NCBI RefSeq assembly: GCF_015453285.1 | Contig: NZ_JADLZT010000001.1 | Location: forward strand, 1-64,000 | DNA length: 64,000 nucleotides | DNA from: Lysobacter niastensis | Lineage (GTDB): Bacteria; Pseudomonadota; Gammaproteobacteria; Xanthomonadales; Xanthomonadaceae | Direction of reading: 5' to 3' | Shown: positions 34,916-43,572 of the stretch, in pieces | Layout: each line of letters starts with the position of its first letter | Numbering within the stretch: position 1 is the first letter of the stretch | Position numbers and translations under genes: made by a program | The notes under the pieces: model-generated | What the model was told of the DNA's origin: nothing | What the model saw: the letters and a program-made list of their open reading frames with translations, nothing else | The model's database searches: none

Positions 34916-34948
34916 ACGGCTGCCCTCCGGGGCGGCCGTTTGCGTTTG
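34916..34948 (+). terminator. Intrinsic terminator after rpmE2
   Basis: A 10-bp stem with one G-U-type pair (34916-34925 with 34930-34939), tetraloop tccg and ttgcgtttg. The gap 34949-35173 up to gltA holds a GATAAT -10-like box (35084-35089) but no other feature I can support. Confidence 0.8.
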
Positions 34949-35173
34949 TGGGCCGGTCGCCGCAATGGACCGGTTTTACCGTGTCTGGCGGTCGGCGCCG
35001 CCGTCACGTTCGTGCAACGGTCCGGTGCGGCACCGGCACGGCGCACAGACCAAAGTCCGAGCCTCGGCTCCAGGGTGTTGTGCGATAATTCAGTGTTCGC
35101 GGCCTCCGCGACCCTGTTTTCCCCACTTCGTGCCGCGGCCGTCCCTGCGGCATGCAGACCCGAGGAGTGTTTT

Positions 35174-36478
35174 GTGTCCGATTCCAACAAGGCCGGTCTC
35201 GACCAGGTCACCCTGACCGCCGGCGACAAGAACGTCACCCTGCCGGTCCAGCACCCGGTGCTCGGCGCCCCGTGCATCGACATCGCCAAGCTGCCGAAGG
35301 AAACCGGCTGCTTCACCTACGACCCGGGTTTTGGCGCCACCGCGAGCTGCAAGTCCGCGATCACCTACATCGACGGCGACGCCGGCGTGCTGCTGTACCG
35401 CGGCTACCCGATCGAGCAGTTGGCCGAGAAGTCGAGCTTCCTCGAGGTCGCCTACCTGCTGATGAATGGCGAACTGCCGAACAAGGAGGAGTTCTCCGCG
35501 TTCGAGCACGAGGTCACGCATCACACGATGATGCACGAGGCGTTCCGTACGTTCCTCTACGGCTTCCGCCACGATGCGCATCCGATGGCCATGCTCACCG
35601 GCATGCTCGGTTCGCTGGCGAGCTTCTACCACAACGATCTCGACCTCGAAGATCCGGAGCAGCGCCGCCTGGCCGCGATCCGCCTGATCGCCAAGGTCCC
35701 GACGATCGCCGCCGCCTGCTACCGCTATTCGATCGGCTGGCCGATCCGCTATCCGCGCAACAACCTCGAGTACACCACGCGCTTCCTGCACATGCTGAAG
35801 GAAGTGCCGAGCGAGCCGCTGGAGCTCAGCCCGGTCGCCGCCAAGGCGATGGACCTGCTGTTCATCCTGCACGCCGACCACGAGCAGAACGCGTCGACCT
35901 CGACCGTGCGCCTGGTCGGTTCCACCGGTGCCAACCCTTACGTCAGCGTCGCCGCCGGCGTCGCGGCGCTGTGGGGACCGGCGCACGGCGGCGCCAACGA
36001 GGCGGTGCTGAAGATGCTGGAAGAGATCGGCCGCCCCGAGAACGTCGGTTCGGCGATCGCCAAGGCCAAGGACAAGGAATCGGGCTTCCGCCTGATGGGC
36101 TTCGGTCACCGCGTCTACAAGAACTTCGATCCGCGCGCCAAGATCATCCGCGAGATGACCCACAAGGTCCTCGGCGAACTCGGCATCAACGATCCGCTGC
36201 TGGATGTGGCGATGCGCCTGGAAGAGGCCGCGCTGAAGGACGACTACTTCGTGCAGCGCAAGCTGTACCCGAACGTCGACTTCTACTCCGGCATCATCTA
36301 CAAGGCGCTGGGCATTCCGGTGGAGATGTTCACCGTCATGTTCGCCATCGCCCGCACCGCCGGCTGGGTCTCGCACTGGCTGGAACAGCAGAACGATCCG
36401 GAAGCCCGCATCGGCCGTCCGCGCCAGATCTACACCGGCTCGGCTCAGCGCGACTACGCCGGCATCGACAAGCGCTGA
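35174..36478 (+). CDS. gltA: Citrate synthase (type II, GltA)
   Basis: Condenses oxaloacetate and acetyl-CoA to citrate, the first step of the TCA cycle. 434 residues, the size of hexameric, NADH-sensitive proteobacterial GltA. Catalytic residues are visible: H271 in [12 protein letters not shown]312 in [14 protein letters not shown], and D369 in YPNVDFYSG. The GTG at 35174 preceded by GAGGAG gives [14 protein letters not shown]; an earlier in-frame start would extend through the promoter region. Its transcription terminator lies inside the start of the next reading frame. Confidence 0.97.
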   Translation: MSDSNKAGLDQVTLTAGDKNVTLPVQHPVLGAPCIDIAKLPKETGCFTYDPGFGATASCKSAITYIDGDAGVLLYRGYPIEQLAEKSSFLEVAYLLMNGELPNKEEFSAFEHEVTHHTMMHEAFRTFLYGFRHDAHPMAMLTGMLGSLASFYHNDLDLEDPEQRRLAAIRLIAKVPTIAAACYRYSIGWPIRYPRNNLEYTTRFLHMLKEVPSEPLELSPVAAKAMDLLFILHADHEQNASTSTVRLVGSTGANPYVSVAAGVAALWGPAHGGANEAVLKMLEEIGRPENVGSAIAKAKDKESGFRLMGFGHRVYKNFDPRAKIIREMTHKVLGELGINDPLLDVAMRLEEAALKDDYFVQRKLYPNVDFYSGIIYKALGIPVEMFTVMFAIARTAGWVSHWLEQQNDPEARIGRPRQIYTGSAQRDYAGIDKR

Positions 36479-36498
36479 TCCGCAAGGCGCGGTTCCGC

Positions 36499-37128
36499 AT
36501 GGCCGGCACTCGCGCACAACCGGCAACGAAGCCGCGGTCACACCGCGGCTTCGTCGTTTTCAGGTGGCTGGTTTACGCGCTGCTGGCGTGCGACGTCGTG
36601 CTCTACGCGCGGTTCGGCCGTGCCACCGAGTTCCTGGACACGGCGGCGTGGTTTGTCCTGCTGCTGCTGTTCGAATGGGAGACCGGCGGCTGGACGTTGC
36701 CGTCGCGCTGGCGTCCGGCATTGCATGCGGTGCGCGCGGTGGCGGCACTGGCAGTGGTCGCCGCCTGCGTGGGCTATGCGCTCGAACAGGTCTGGCTCGA
36801 CTTCGCCAACGAAATGGTCTGGCTCGGCGTGATCGCATTGCTCGAGCTGGAAGTTCGCCTGCCGCAAGAGGCGGCCGGCTGGCATCGCCTGCGGCGCGCG
36901 GTCGCCGCGCTGCTGTACCTGGCGCTGATCGGCTTCATGCTGACCTGGGCCGCCATGGGCGTGGGCGGCGCGGATGCCGACAGTGCCAGCATGCGCGCGG
37001 CCTGGCTGGACGCCTGGGATGCGCTGCTGTGGCTCGTCGCGTTCGTCGCGATCGAGCTCAATGTGTTCGGGCTGGCGCCGGCGCGGCCGCGTCGTGTGCT
37101 CGAACGTCAGCCGTCGCCGCGCTCGTAG
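36499..37128 (+). CDS. Hypothetical multi-pass membrane protein
   Basis: A 209-residue integral membrane protein with about five or six hydrophobic segments: near 25-41, 47-62, 76-96, 105-118, 133-157 and 173-193. A basic N-terminus (AGTRAQPATKPRSHR) precedes the first helix; the loops carry ELEVRLPQEAAGW and RWRPALHA. No family recognised; similar small ion-channel-like proteins occur next to gltA in related genomes, from memory. The ATG at 36499 is 20 bp after gltA but the gltA terminator hairpin lies within codons 10-21, so expression likely needs readthrough or a later start. The 3' end overlaps the convergent gene by 22 bp. Confidence 0.6.
   Translation: MAGTRAQPATKPRSHRGFVVFRWLVYALLACDVVLYARFGRATEFLDTAAWFVLLLLFEWETGGWTLPSRWRPALHAVRAVAALAVVAACVGYALEQVWLDFANEMVWLGVIALLELEVRLPQEAAGWHRLRRAVAALLYLALIGFMLTWAAMGVGGADADSASMRAAWLDAWDALLWLVAFVAIELNVFGLAPARPRRVLERQPSPRS
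36528..36560 (+). terminator. Intrinsic terminator of gltA inside the next ORF
   Basis: Perfect 10-bp stem gaagccgcgg/ccgcggcttc (36528-36537 with 36543-36552), 5-nt loop, then gtcgtttt. It starts 50 bp after the gltA stop and falls at codons 10-21 of the following membrane-protein frame. Confidence 0.85.
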
Positions 37129-37766
37129 CCCTCGATCTCGTCGTCGGCGAGCAACTGCCGCAACTGACTCGCCGAGGCGCGGCGCATTGGCTTCTCCTCC
37201 AGGCTCGACAATGGTGCCTGGCGCAGCACGTCGAGCGGCAGCACGGTGATGTCGAAGGCGATGTCCTCGGCGCTGAACACCCACACCGGGAAGTCACCGA
37301 TGCGCTCGCGGTCCAGGCGCAGGCGCCGGCTGCGGGCTTCGGCTGGAATCCCGTGCTGGTCGAGGAATCGCGGGGCCGCGTCCGGGTCGTCGCTGTACAG
37401 GTGCAGGGTGACCGGGCTGCGGCCGTCGGCGGTGCCTTCCAGTACCGGACCGACTAGGCGCGGCTCGAAGGCGCGGAAGAATTCCAATGCGCGCAATGCC
37501 GCTTCGCGGCGCGCGCGCACGGCGACGACGTTGTCGCGCTGGAACAGGCGCTGGTACTCGCGCAGTGCGTCCTCGATCTCGCGGTTACGCGGCAGCGAGG
37601 CGTCGTCGAAAATGCCGAGCCGCTCGGCTGCTTTCAGCTTGGCCTGGTGGTAATCGCGGATGCCGCCTTCGGCCATCAGGCGCGCGGCTTCATGCGCGAG
37701 CTGGTGACGGCGCTCGCGTGTTCGTGTCTGCTGGTGCAGGTGGGCGTGCTGTCTGGCGTGGGGCAT
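37107..37766 (-). CDS. Uncharacterised protein, nucleotidyltransferase-like
   Basis: A 219-residue cytosolic protein. The N-terminal half is helical and basic (RRHQLAHEAARLMAEGGIRDYHQAKLKAAERLGI region, residues about 20-50; the stretch LGIFDDASLPRN follows), then REIEDALREYQRLFQ; the C-terminal half is alpha/beta with FFRAFEPRLVGPVLEGTADG, VTLHLYSDDP and FDITVLPLDVLRQAP. The VGPVLEGTADG-SPVTLHLYSDD pattern recalls a nucleotidyltransferase fold, but no GS-x9-DxD signature is complete, so function is open. The ATG at 37766 has GGAGG 5 bp upstream and was preferred to a GTG seven codons earlier. Its 3' end overlaps the membrane protein gene on the other strand. Confidence 0.7.
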   Translation of the reverse strand: MPHARQHAHLHQQTRTRERRHQLAHEAARLMAEGGIRDYHQAKLKAAERLGIFDDASLPRNREIEDALREYQRLFQRDNVVAVRARREAALRALEFFRAFEPRLVGPVLEGTADGRSPVTLHLYSDDPDAAPRFLDQHGIPAEARSRRLRLDRERIGDFPVWVFSAEDIAFDITVLPLDVLRQAPLSSLEEKPMRRASASQLRQLLADDEIEGYERGDG

Positions 37767-37834
37767 GACGACCTCCGCGGCTGGCACGACAAGGGCGAGG
37801 GCGCTCGCCGCGGCCGGCCACGGAGGACCGGCAC

Positions 37835-40327
37835 TCAGAAGATATCAAACGATTCTTCTGCCGGCGTGGTTTCTTCCGGCCCGTAGTCGACGTACGCCTG
37901 CATCCGTTCAAGATCCTCGTGCTTGACCCATTCGAGGATCCCGCCCGTATCCGACGGCACCAATGCGCCGTTGGCGCCGACGGCGACCTTGACCATGCCC
38001 TGCGGCGGATCGTTGGCGGCGATCGGTTGGTCCTTCAGCGCCACGCGCATGTAGTCGATCCAGATCGGGAGCGCGGCCTTGCCGCCGTATTCGCGATAGC
38101 CCAGCGACTCGAATCCATCGCGTCCCACCCACACGGTGGTGGCGAGAGGGCCGCCGAAGCCGGAGAACCACGCATCGCGGTGGTCGTTGGTCGAACCGGT
38201 CTTGCCGCCGACGTCCTCGCGGCCGAGCACCTTGGCCGCGGTGCCGGTGCCGCGCAGCACGACGTCGCGGAGCATCGAGACGATCTGGTAGGCGGTGCGG
38301 TCGTCGATTGCGCGCGGCGCCAGCAGCATGTCGGCGATGTTGGCCGGCGGCACGGTGTTCGGCCGGGACTTGTCCTCGCTCTTCTCGACGGCAGGCGCGG
38401 TGGTGCCACCGGCGGGGCCGAGGTCGAAGCCGTCGACCACGCTCGAGGCCGGCGTCGCCACGGTGCCGTTGGCGCGCGGCGCGCATTCGCGGCAGGCCAC
38501 GGCCGGCTTTTCCTTGAACACGACGGCGCCGTCGCGGTCCTTCACCTCATCGATGAACCAGGGCGTGACGCGGAAGCCGCCATTGGCGAACACGGCATAG
38601 CCGCGCGCGACCGCCAGCGGCGTCAGCGATGCGGTGCCGAGCGACATCGACAGGTTCGGCGGCAGCTGTTCCTGCTCGAAGCCGAACTGGCTGATGTACT
38701 TGCGCGCGAAGTCGACGCCGATGGCATCGAGCAGGCGCACCGACACCAGGTTGCGCGACTGCACCATCGCCTCGCGCAGGCGCATCGGGCCGGCGAAGTT
38801 GCCCGTGTCGTTCTGCGGACGCCACAAGTGGCCGCGGCGATCCTTGAAGACCACGGGCGCGTCCAGCACGATCGAAGCCGGGTTGTAGCCGCGTTCGAAG
38901 GCGGCCGCGTAGACGAACGGCTTGAAGCTCGAACCCGGCTGGCGGCGAGCCTGCGTGGCGCGGTTGAACTTGTTGCCGGCGAAGCTGTAGCCGCCGGACA
39001 GGGCACGCAGTGCACCCGTGTTGGCATCCAGCGACACCAGTGCCGATTGCGCGCGCGGCAGCTGTTCGAGCTTGTAGCCGGCCGCAACGGGCGGCTGGCC
39101 CGCAGTCGCGGCGGCGGCCACGCGCTGCACGCGCACCAGGTCGCCGCGCTTCACCAGCTTGGCAGGGGCGTTGCCGTTCCAGCCCTGGTCCGCGCCCAGT
39201 TCGATCTCCGTGCCGTCGCCCAGCGCCAGCCGCACCTGCGAGCCGCTGACGCCGAGCACCACGGCGGGCATCAGCCCAGCCTGCGGCGGGATGTTGGCCA
39301 GGCGGGTGCGGGCGGTACCGGCATCGTCCCCGGCGTCCAGTTCGAAGTGCTTCTCGACGCCATGCCAGCCATGGCGGCGGTCGTACACGGCCAGGCCGTC
39401 GCGGATGGCTTGGTCGGCCGCGGTCTGGAGCGCCGGGTCGATAGTGGTGGTGACGTGGTAGCCCTTGGTCAGGGCTTCGTTGCCGAAGCGGGCGACCATT
39501 TCCTGGCGGACCATCTCGGCGACGTAAGGCGCGTACACCTCGACCGGCCGCTCGTGCGGGGTGGCGTGCATCGCCACCGCCTTGGCCTGGGCGGCCTCCG
39601 CCGGGCTGACGAAGCGCAGCTCGGCCATGCGGTCGAGGATGTAGTCGCGGCGCTGCTTGGCACGCTCGGGATTGCTCAACGGGTTGCCGCTGGAGGGGAA
39701 CTTGGGGATACCCGCCAGCGAGGCCATCTCGTCCAGGCTCAGCTGGTCCAGCTTCTTGCCGTAGTAGAACTCGGCCGCCGCCGCCACGCCGTAGGCGCGG
39801 TTGCCGAAGAAACTCTTGTTCAGATAGAGCTCGAAGATCTCGTCCTTGCTCAGCTCGCGCTCCATGCGCATGGCCAGCAGCATCTCGGCGAGCTTGCGGG
39901 TGTAGCTGTACTCGGAGCTCAGGAAGAACTGGCGGGCGACCTGCTGGGTGATCGTCGAGCCGCCCGGGACCCGCTTGTTGTCGGTGGTGGCCAGCAGCCA
40001 GACCGCGCGGCCGATGCCTTTGAGGTCGACGCCGTGGTGCTGGTAGAAGCGGGCGTCCTCGATCGCGATGAAGGCCTTCTTGAGCCGGTCCGGGACGGTT
40101 TCGATGGCGATCGGGTAGCGGCGGGTCTCGCCGAACAGCCCCATCAGGCGGCCGTCACGCGCATAGACGTACATAGGCTCCTGCATCTCGACGCTGCGGA
40201 GCGTCTCGACATCGGGAAGCTTGGGGGCCACCAGGTAGTACAGGACGCCCAGGGCGACCATGCCAATCAGGAAGACGCCGGCGAACGCGAGGAGCGCCCA
40301 GCGCAACAAACGGCCAAGACGGGGCAT
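37835..40327 (-). CDS. mrcA: Penicillin-binding protein 1A (bifunctional transglycosylase/transpeptidase)
   Basis: An 830-residue class A PBP that polymerises and crosslinks peptidoglycan. A short cytoplasmic tail and one transmembrane helix (about 7-32) precede the GT51 domain ([15 protein letters not shown] near 88-102, [38 protein letters not shown]) and an OB-like insertion. The transpeptidase domain has SSFK with S466 ([12 protein letters not shown]), the SRN triad (QSRNLVSVR) and KTG near 708 (GGKTGSTND). The ATG at 40327 gives the natural [13 protein letters not shown] start; the upstream 26 codons of open frame look non-native. Divergent from pilMNOPQ, an arrangement common in proteobacteria and meaningful because PilQ assembly needs peptidoglycan remodelling. 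Confidence 0.96.
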   Translation of the reverse strand: MPRLGRLLRWALLAFAGVFLIGMVALGVLYYLVAPKLPDVETLRSVEMQEPMYVYARDGRLMGLFGETRRYPIAIETVPDRLKKAFIAIEDARFYQHHGVDLKGIGRAVWLLATTDNKRVPGGSTITQQVARQFFLSSEYSYTRKLAEMLLAMRMERELSKDEIFELYLNKSFFGNRAYGVAAAAEFYYGKKLDQLSLDEMASLAGIPKFPSSGNPLSNPERAKQRRDYILDRMAELRFVSPAEAAQAKAVAMHATPHERPVEVYAPYVAEMVRQEMVARFGNEALTKGYHVTTTIDPALQTAADQAIRDGLAVYDRRHGWHGVEKHFELDAGDDAGTARTRLANIPPQAGLMPAVVLGVSGSQVRLALGDGTEIELGADQGWNGNAPAKLVKRGDLVRVQRVAAAATAGQPPVAAGYKLEQLPRAQSALVSLDANTGALRALSGGYSFAGNKFNRATQARRQPGSSFKPFVYAAAFERGYNPASIVLDAPVVFKDRRGHLWRPQNDTGNFAGPMRLREAMVQSRNLVSVRLLDAIGVDFARKYISQFGFEQEQLPPNLSMSLGTASLTPLAVARGYAVFANGGFRVTPWFIDEVKDRDGAVVFKEKPAVACRECAPRANGTVATPASSVVDGFDLGPAGGTTAPAVEKSEDKSRPNTVPPANIADMLLAPRAIDDRTAYQIVSMLRDVVLRGTGTAAKVLGREDVGGKTGSTNDHRDAWFSGFGGPLATTVWVGRDGFESLGYREYGGKAALPIWIDYMRVALKDQPIAANDPPQGMVKVAVGANGALVPSDTGGILEWVKHEDLERMQAYVDYGPEETTPAEESFDIF

Positions 40328-40363
40328 CAAGCGGATTTCCGATTGCGGGTGTCGTGGCCGTGG

Positions 40364-40369
40364 AGTATA
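40364..40369 (-). promoter_or_regulatory. mrcA -10 box
   Basis: TATACT on the minus strand (40369-40364), about 37 bp before the mrcA ATG. The expected -35 is weak, so support is partial. Confidence 0.4.
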
Positions 40370-40485
40370 GAGGAGCGGAAGTCGGGGGCTTGGGGATACG
40401 GTCACGGGTGCGGCGTCCGGTTATGGGGCCGCAACCCGTTTTCGCGGTGAAATGGGGTTCTGTTGGCGCTACTTGAAAGAAGTGG

Positions 40486-40547
40486 TTGCCAGTCTGCGCA
40501 AAGTCCGTTATTTAAGGCGGGGCCACATAAAGTGCTCGTAAGCACTT
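40486..40547 (+). promoter_or_regulatory. pilM promoter and leader hairpin
   Basis: TTGCCA (40486-40491), a 17-bp spacer and TATTTA (40509-40514) precede the pil operon. In the leader a perfect 7-bp hairpin (40530-40536 with 40541-40547, loop cgta) lies just before the ribosome site AAGGGGAG (40553-40560). The hairpin could affect start-site access or mRNA stability. Confidence 0.5.
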
Positions 40548-40566
40548 GTGGCAAGGGGAGAAAATC

Positions 40567-41625
40567 GTGGGGATCGTCACAAAAGGCCAGCCGGCACTGG
40601 TTGGCGTGGATATCAGCTCCACTGCGGTCAAGCTGTTGCAGCTCTCCAAGGCCGGCAACCGCTACCGCGTCGAGCATTACGCGGTCGAACCGCTGCCGCC
40701 TAACGCGGTGGTCGAAAAGAACATTGTCGAGGTCGAAGCTGTCGGTGAGGCGATCAAACGCGCCGTCGCCCGGTCCGGAACGCGTGCCCGCTTCGCGGCG
40801 GCCGCGGTCGCGGGCTCGGCGGTCATCACCAAGCTGATCTCGATGCCGTCCGACCTCGATGGGGTCGACCTCGAGAGCGAGGTCGAGCTGGAGGCCGTCA
40901 ACTACGTCCCGTACCCGATCGAGGAAGTGAACCTCGACTTCGAGGTGCTCGGGCCGACGCCAGGCAATCCGGACATGGTGCAGGTGCTGCTGGCCGCATC
41001 GCGCTCGGAGAACGTCGAGGTCCGCGCCTCAGCGCTGGAGATCGGCGGCCTGACGCCCAAGGTGATGGACGTCGAAGCCTTCGCGATCGAAAACGCCTTC
41101 GCGCTGATCGCCGACAACCTGAGCAGCCCGCGGGACGGGATCATCGCGCTGATCGACTCCGGCGCCACGATGACCACGCTCAACGTGCTGCGCAACGGAC
41201 GCAGCCTCTACAGCCGGGAACAGGTCTTCGGCGGCAAGCAGCTCACTGACGAAGTGATGCGCCGCTACGGCCTCAGCTACGAGGAAGCCGGTCTGGCCAA
41301 GCGCCAGGGCGGCCTGCCGGAAAGCTACGACGCGGAGGTGCTGGAGCCGTTCAAGGAGGCGATGGTCCAGCAGGTCAGCCGACTGCTGCAGTTCTTCTAC
41401 GCCGGCAGCGAGTTCAACCGCGTCGACCAGATCGTGATCGCCGGCGGCTGCGCCGCGATCCAGGGCATCGCCCAGATGGTCGAGGAGCAGCTCGGCGTGC
41501 CGACCATCATCGCCAACCCGCTTGCCCACATGACGCTCGGTCCCCGTGTCCAGGCCCACGCGCTTGCGCAGGACGCGCCGGCCCTGATGATCGCCTGCGG
41601 CCTCGCCCTGAGGAGCTTCGACTGA
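40567..41625 (+). CDS. pilM: Type IV pilus inner-membrane platform protein PilM
   Basis: A 352-residue actin-like ATP-binding protein at the cytoplasmic face; it binds the PilN N-terminus and links it to the PilO/PilP alignment complex. Features: LVGVDISSTAVKLLQLSK (11-28; phosphate-1-like loop), KLISMPSDLDGVDLESEVELEAVNYVPYP is typical of PilM (first 20 positions near 87-106), then VDVEAFAIENA-like MDVEAFAIENAFAL and IDSGATMTTLNVL, and VIAGGCAAIQGI (adenosine motif). The GTG at 40567 sits 6 bp after GGGGAG; an earlier TTG lacks a site and lies in the leader hairpin. Confidence 0.95.
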   Translation: MGIVTKGQPALVGVDISSTAVKLLQLSKAGNRYRVEHYAVEPLPPNAVVEKNIVEVEAVGEAIKRAVARSGTRARFAAAAVAGSAVITKLISMPSDLDGVDLESEVELEAVNYVPYPIEEVNLDFEVLGPTPGNPDMVQVLLAASRSENVEVRASALEIGGLTPKVMDVEAFAIENAFALIADNLSSPRDGIIALIDSGATMTTLNVLRNGRSLYSREQVFGGKQLTDEVMRRYGLSYEEAGLAKRQGGLPESYDAEVLEPFKEAMVQQVSRLLQFFYAGSEFNRVDQIVIAGGCAAIQGIAQMVEEQLGVPTIIANPLAHMTLGPRVQAHALAQDAPALMIACGLALRSFD

Positions 41626-42329
41626 TGGCACGGATCAATCTCCTACCGTGGCGTGAGGAACGGCGCAAACAGCGTCAGAAAGAATTCGGGGTGATGCTGG
41701 CCGGCTCGGCGCTGGGCGCCGTGCTGCTGGCCTTCCTGATCGTCAGTTTCTACAAGGGCCAGATCAGCGGCCAGAACGAGCGCAATACCTACCTGCGCGA
41801 CCGCATCACCGAGGTCGACACGCAGATCAAGGAAATCGAGGAGCTGGACAAGAAGAAATCCAAGCTCCTGGCGCGCAAGGAAGTGATCGAGCAACTGCAG
41901 GCCAACCGCTCGCAGATGGTCCACCTGTTCGATTCGCTGGTGCGCACGATTCCCGACGGCGCCGTGCTGACCTCGATCAAGCAGGACGAGCAGACCCTGA
42001 CGCTGCAGGGACGCGCGCAATCGAATGCCCGCGTCAGTACCTACCTGCGCAACCTCGAGGGCTCGGGCTGGATGACCAATCCGGACCTGTCGATCATCGA
42101 GGCCAAGGGCAACGACAAGGGCCTGCCGTACGAGTTCAGCCTGCAGGTCAAGCTCGCCAACCCGAACGCGCCGAAGGACGAGGACGGCGACGGCAAGCCT
42201 GATGCGCCGGCCGCTCCGCCCGCGAACACGCCCGCCGCCGTGGCGCCGACCGCCGCTCCCGCGGCACCGGCATCGCAGCCGGCCACCACGCCCGCCGCGG
42301 CACCGGCCAACGGAGGAGCTGCGTCGTGA
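41625..42329 (+). CDS. pilN: Type IV pilus assembly protein PilN
   Basis: A 234-residue bitopic membrane protein of the alignment complex. INLLPWREERRKQRQKEF (4-21) is the PilM-binding motif, then one transmembrane helix (about 22-45, GVMLAGSALGAVLLAFLIVS), a periplasmic coiled coil (about 55-95) and a ferredoxin-like domain. The C-terminal about 45 residues are a Pro/Ala-rich tail (APAAPPANTPAA and repeats), longer than in E. coli homologs. The start overlaps the pilM stop by one base. Confidence 0.95.
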   Translation: MARINLLPWREERRKQRQKEFGVMLAGSALGAVLLAFLIVSFYKGQISGQNERNTYLRDRITEVDTQIKEIEELDKKKSKLLARKEVIEQLQANRSQMVHLFDSLVRTIPDGAVLTSIKQDEQTLTLQGRAQSNARVSTYLRNLEGSGWMTNPDLSIIEAKGNDKGLPYEFSLQVKLANPNAPKDEDGDGKPDAPAAPPANTPAAVAPTAAPAAPASQPATTPAAAPANGGAAS

Positions 42330-43000
42330 GCCAGAAGAAAGTCAGCCTGAAAGACCTCGACTTCAACAACATCGGCGGCTGGCCGCAGCAGGCCAAGATC
42401 GTCTTCTGCGTGCTTGTCGGCCTGCTGATCGTCGGCCTGGCATGGTGGCTGTTCGTGCGCGACCAGCGCGAGGAACTGGCCGGCCTGGAACGCCAGGAAG
42501 CCGATCTGCGCAGCGAGTTCGAAACCAAGCAGGGCCGTGCCGCCAACCTGGAGCCGCTCAAGCAGCAGCTCGCACAGATGGAGCAGCAGTTGCAGCAGAT
42601 GCTGCGCCAGTTGCCAAGCAAGACCGAGATGCCCGACCTGATCGTGGACATCTCGCAGACGGCGCTGGCCACCGGCATCACCAACGAGCTGTTCCAGCCA
42701 GGCCCGGAAGTGCCGAAGGAGTTCTACGCCGAGAAGCCGATCGCGCTGCGCATGGTGGGCACGTACCACCAGTTCGGCGGCTTCGTCAGCGGCGTGGCTT
42801 CACTGCCGCGCGTGGTGATCATGACCATGCACGACATCTCGCTGCAGCCGCGTTCGAGGAACAAGGATGCGGTGATCACGCCGAACAGCCCACTGGAGCT
42901 GGCCGGCACGGTCAAGACCTATCGTTATCTCGACGAAGAGGAAGTGGCCGATCAGCAGAAGACGGCCGGTACCGCCAAGGGCGGCCAGGGGGGAACCTGA
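42326..43000 (+). CDS. pilO: Type IV pilus assembly protein PilO
   Basis: A 224-residue bitopic protein that pairs with PilN to form the periplasmic bridge to PilP and PilQ. MSQKKVSLKDLDFNNIGGW is the short cytoplasmic part, followed by a transmembrane helix (about 26-47, VFCVLVGLLIVGLAWWLFV), a coiled coil (about 50-95) and a C-terminal domain with FYAEKPIALRMVGTYHQFGGF. The GTG at 42326 overlaps the pilN stop (GTGA). Confidence 0.95.
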   Translation: MSQKKVSLKDLDFNNIGGWPQQAKIVFCVLVGLLIVGLAWWLFVRDQREELAGLERQEADLRSEFETKQGRAANLEPLKQQLAQMEQQLQQMLRQLPSKTEMPDLIVDISQTALATGITNELFQPGPEVPKEFYAEKPIALRMVGTYHQFGGFVSGVASLPRVVIMTMHDISLQPRSRNKDAVITPNSPLELAGTVKTYRYLDEEEVADQQKTAGTAKGGQGGT

Positions 43001-43001
43001 G

Positions 43002-43556
43002 ATGCGCGTGAATGACGTCCGCACCGGACTGCGTCCCGGTTCGCTGGGCCTCGCCCTGCTGCTCGCGCTTGGACTGGCCGGCTGCTCGCGCGGTATCACC
43101 AGCACGCCTGGCGAAGCACCGAACCTCGAGAAGTGGGTCGCCGAAGTCAAGGCGCGTCCGGCACCGCCGCTGGATCCGCTGCCGGTGATGCAGCAGTTCG
43201 AAACCTTCGAGTACGCAGCGCAGGCGCTGCGCGACCCCTTCAGCAGTGCCTTCACCGACGAAGGCAACGGCAATGGTCCGCGGCCGGATGCGGATCGTCG
43301 CAAGGAAACACTCGAGCAGTTCCCGCTCGACAGCCTCGACATGGTCGGCACGCTCGGCCGTGGCGGTGGCGTCATCGCGCTGGTCATGGCGCCTGACAAG
43401 GTGACGTATCGCGTGCGGCCCGGTTCGTACATGGGGCAAAGCGACGGTCGTGTGACCGCCGTCTTCGAAGATCGAATCGAGCTGGTGGAACTTGTGCCGG
43501 ATGGCGCGGGTGGTTGGCTGGAGCGTCCAGCCACGGTCGCGTTGGAAGATCAATGA
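43002..43556 (+). CDS. pilP: Type IV pilus lipoprotein PilP
   Basis: A 184-residue lipoprotein that joins the PilNO complex to the N0 domain of the PilQ secretin. Signal peptide with lipobox LAGC (Cys28), then FETFEYAAQALRDPFS (about 66-81) and the HR domain with LDSLDMVGTLGRGGGVIALV and VRPGSYMGQSDGRVTAV, all family-typical. The start is one base after the pilO stop. pilQ begins 16 bp later. Confidence 0.95.
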   Translation: MRVNDVRTGLRPGSLGLALLLALGLAGCSRGITSTPGEAPNLEKWVAEVKARPAPPLDPLPVMQQFETFEYAAQALRDPFSSAFTDEGNGNGPRPDADRRKETLEQFPLDSLDMVGTLGRGGGVIALVMAPDKVTYRVRPGSYMGQSDGRVTAVFEDRIELVELVPDGAGGWLERPATVALEDQ

Positions 43557-43572
43557 TTGGGGGAGAGTCACG

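Noticed and set aside
34881-35173. An extended N-terminus of citrate synthase from 34913
   Set aside because: The extra residues are Arg/Ala-rich, overlap the rpmE2 terminator and the likely gltA promoter; the GTG at 35174 has a strong GAGGAG site and canonical N-terminus.
37919-40450. Large plus-strand open frame opposite mrcA
   Set aside because: Antisense to a complete PBP1a with all catalytic motifs; no domain in the antisense translation.
42202-43011. Open plus-strand frame overlapping pilN and pilO
   Set aside because: Arg/Pro-rich shadow of two genuine pil genes.
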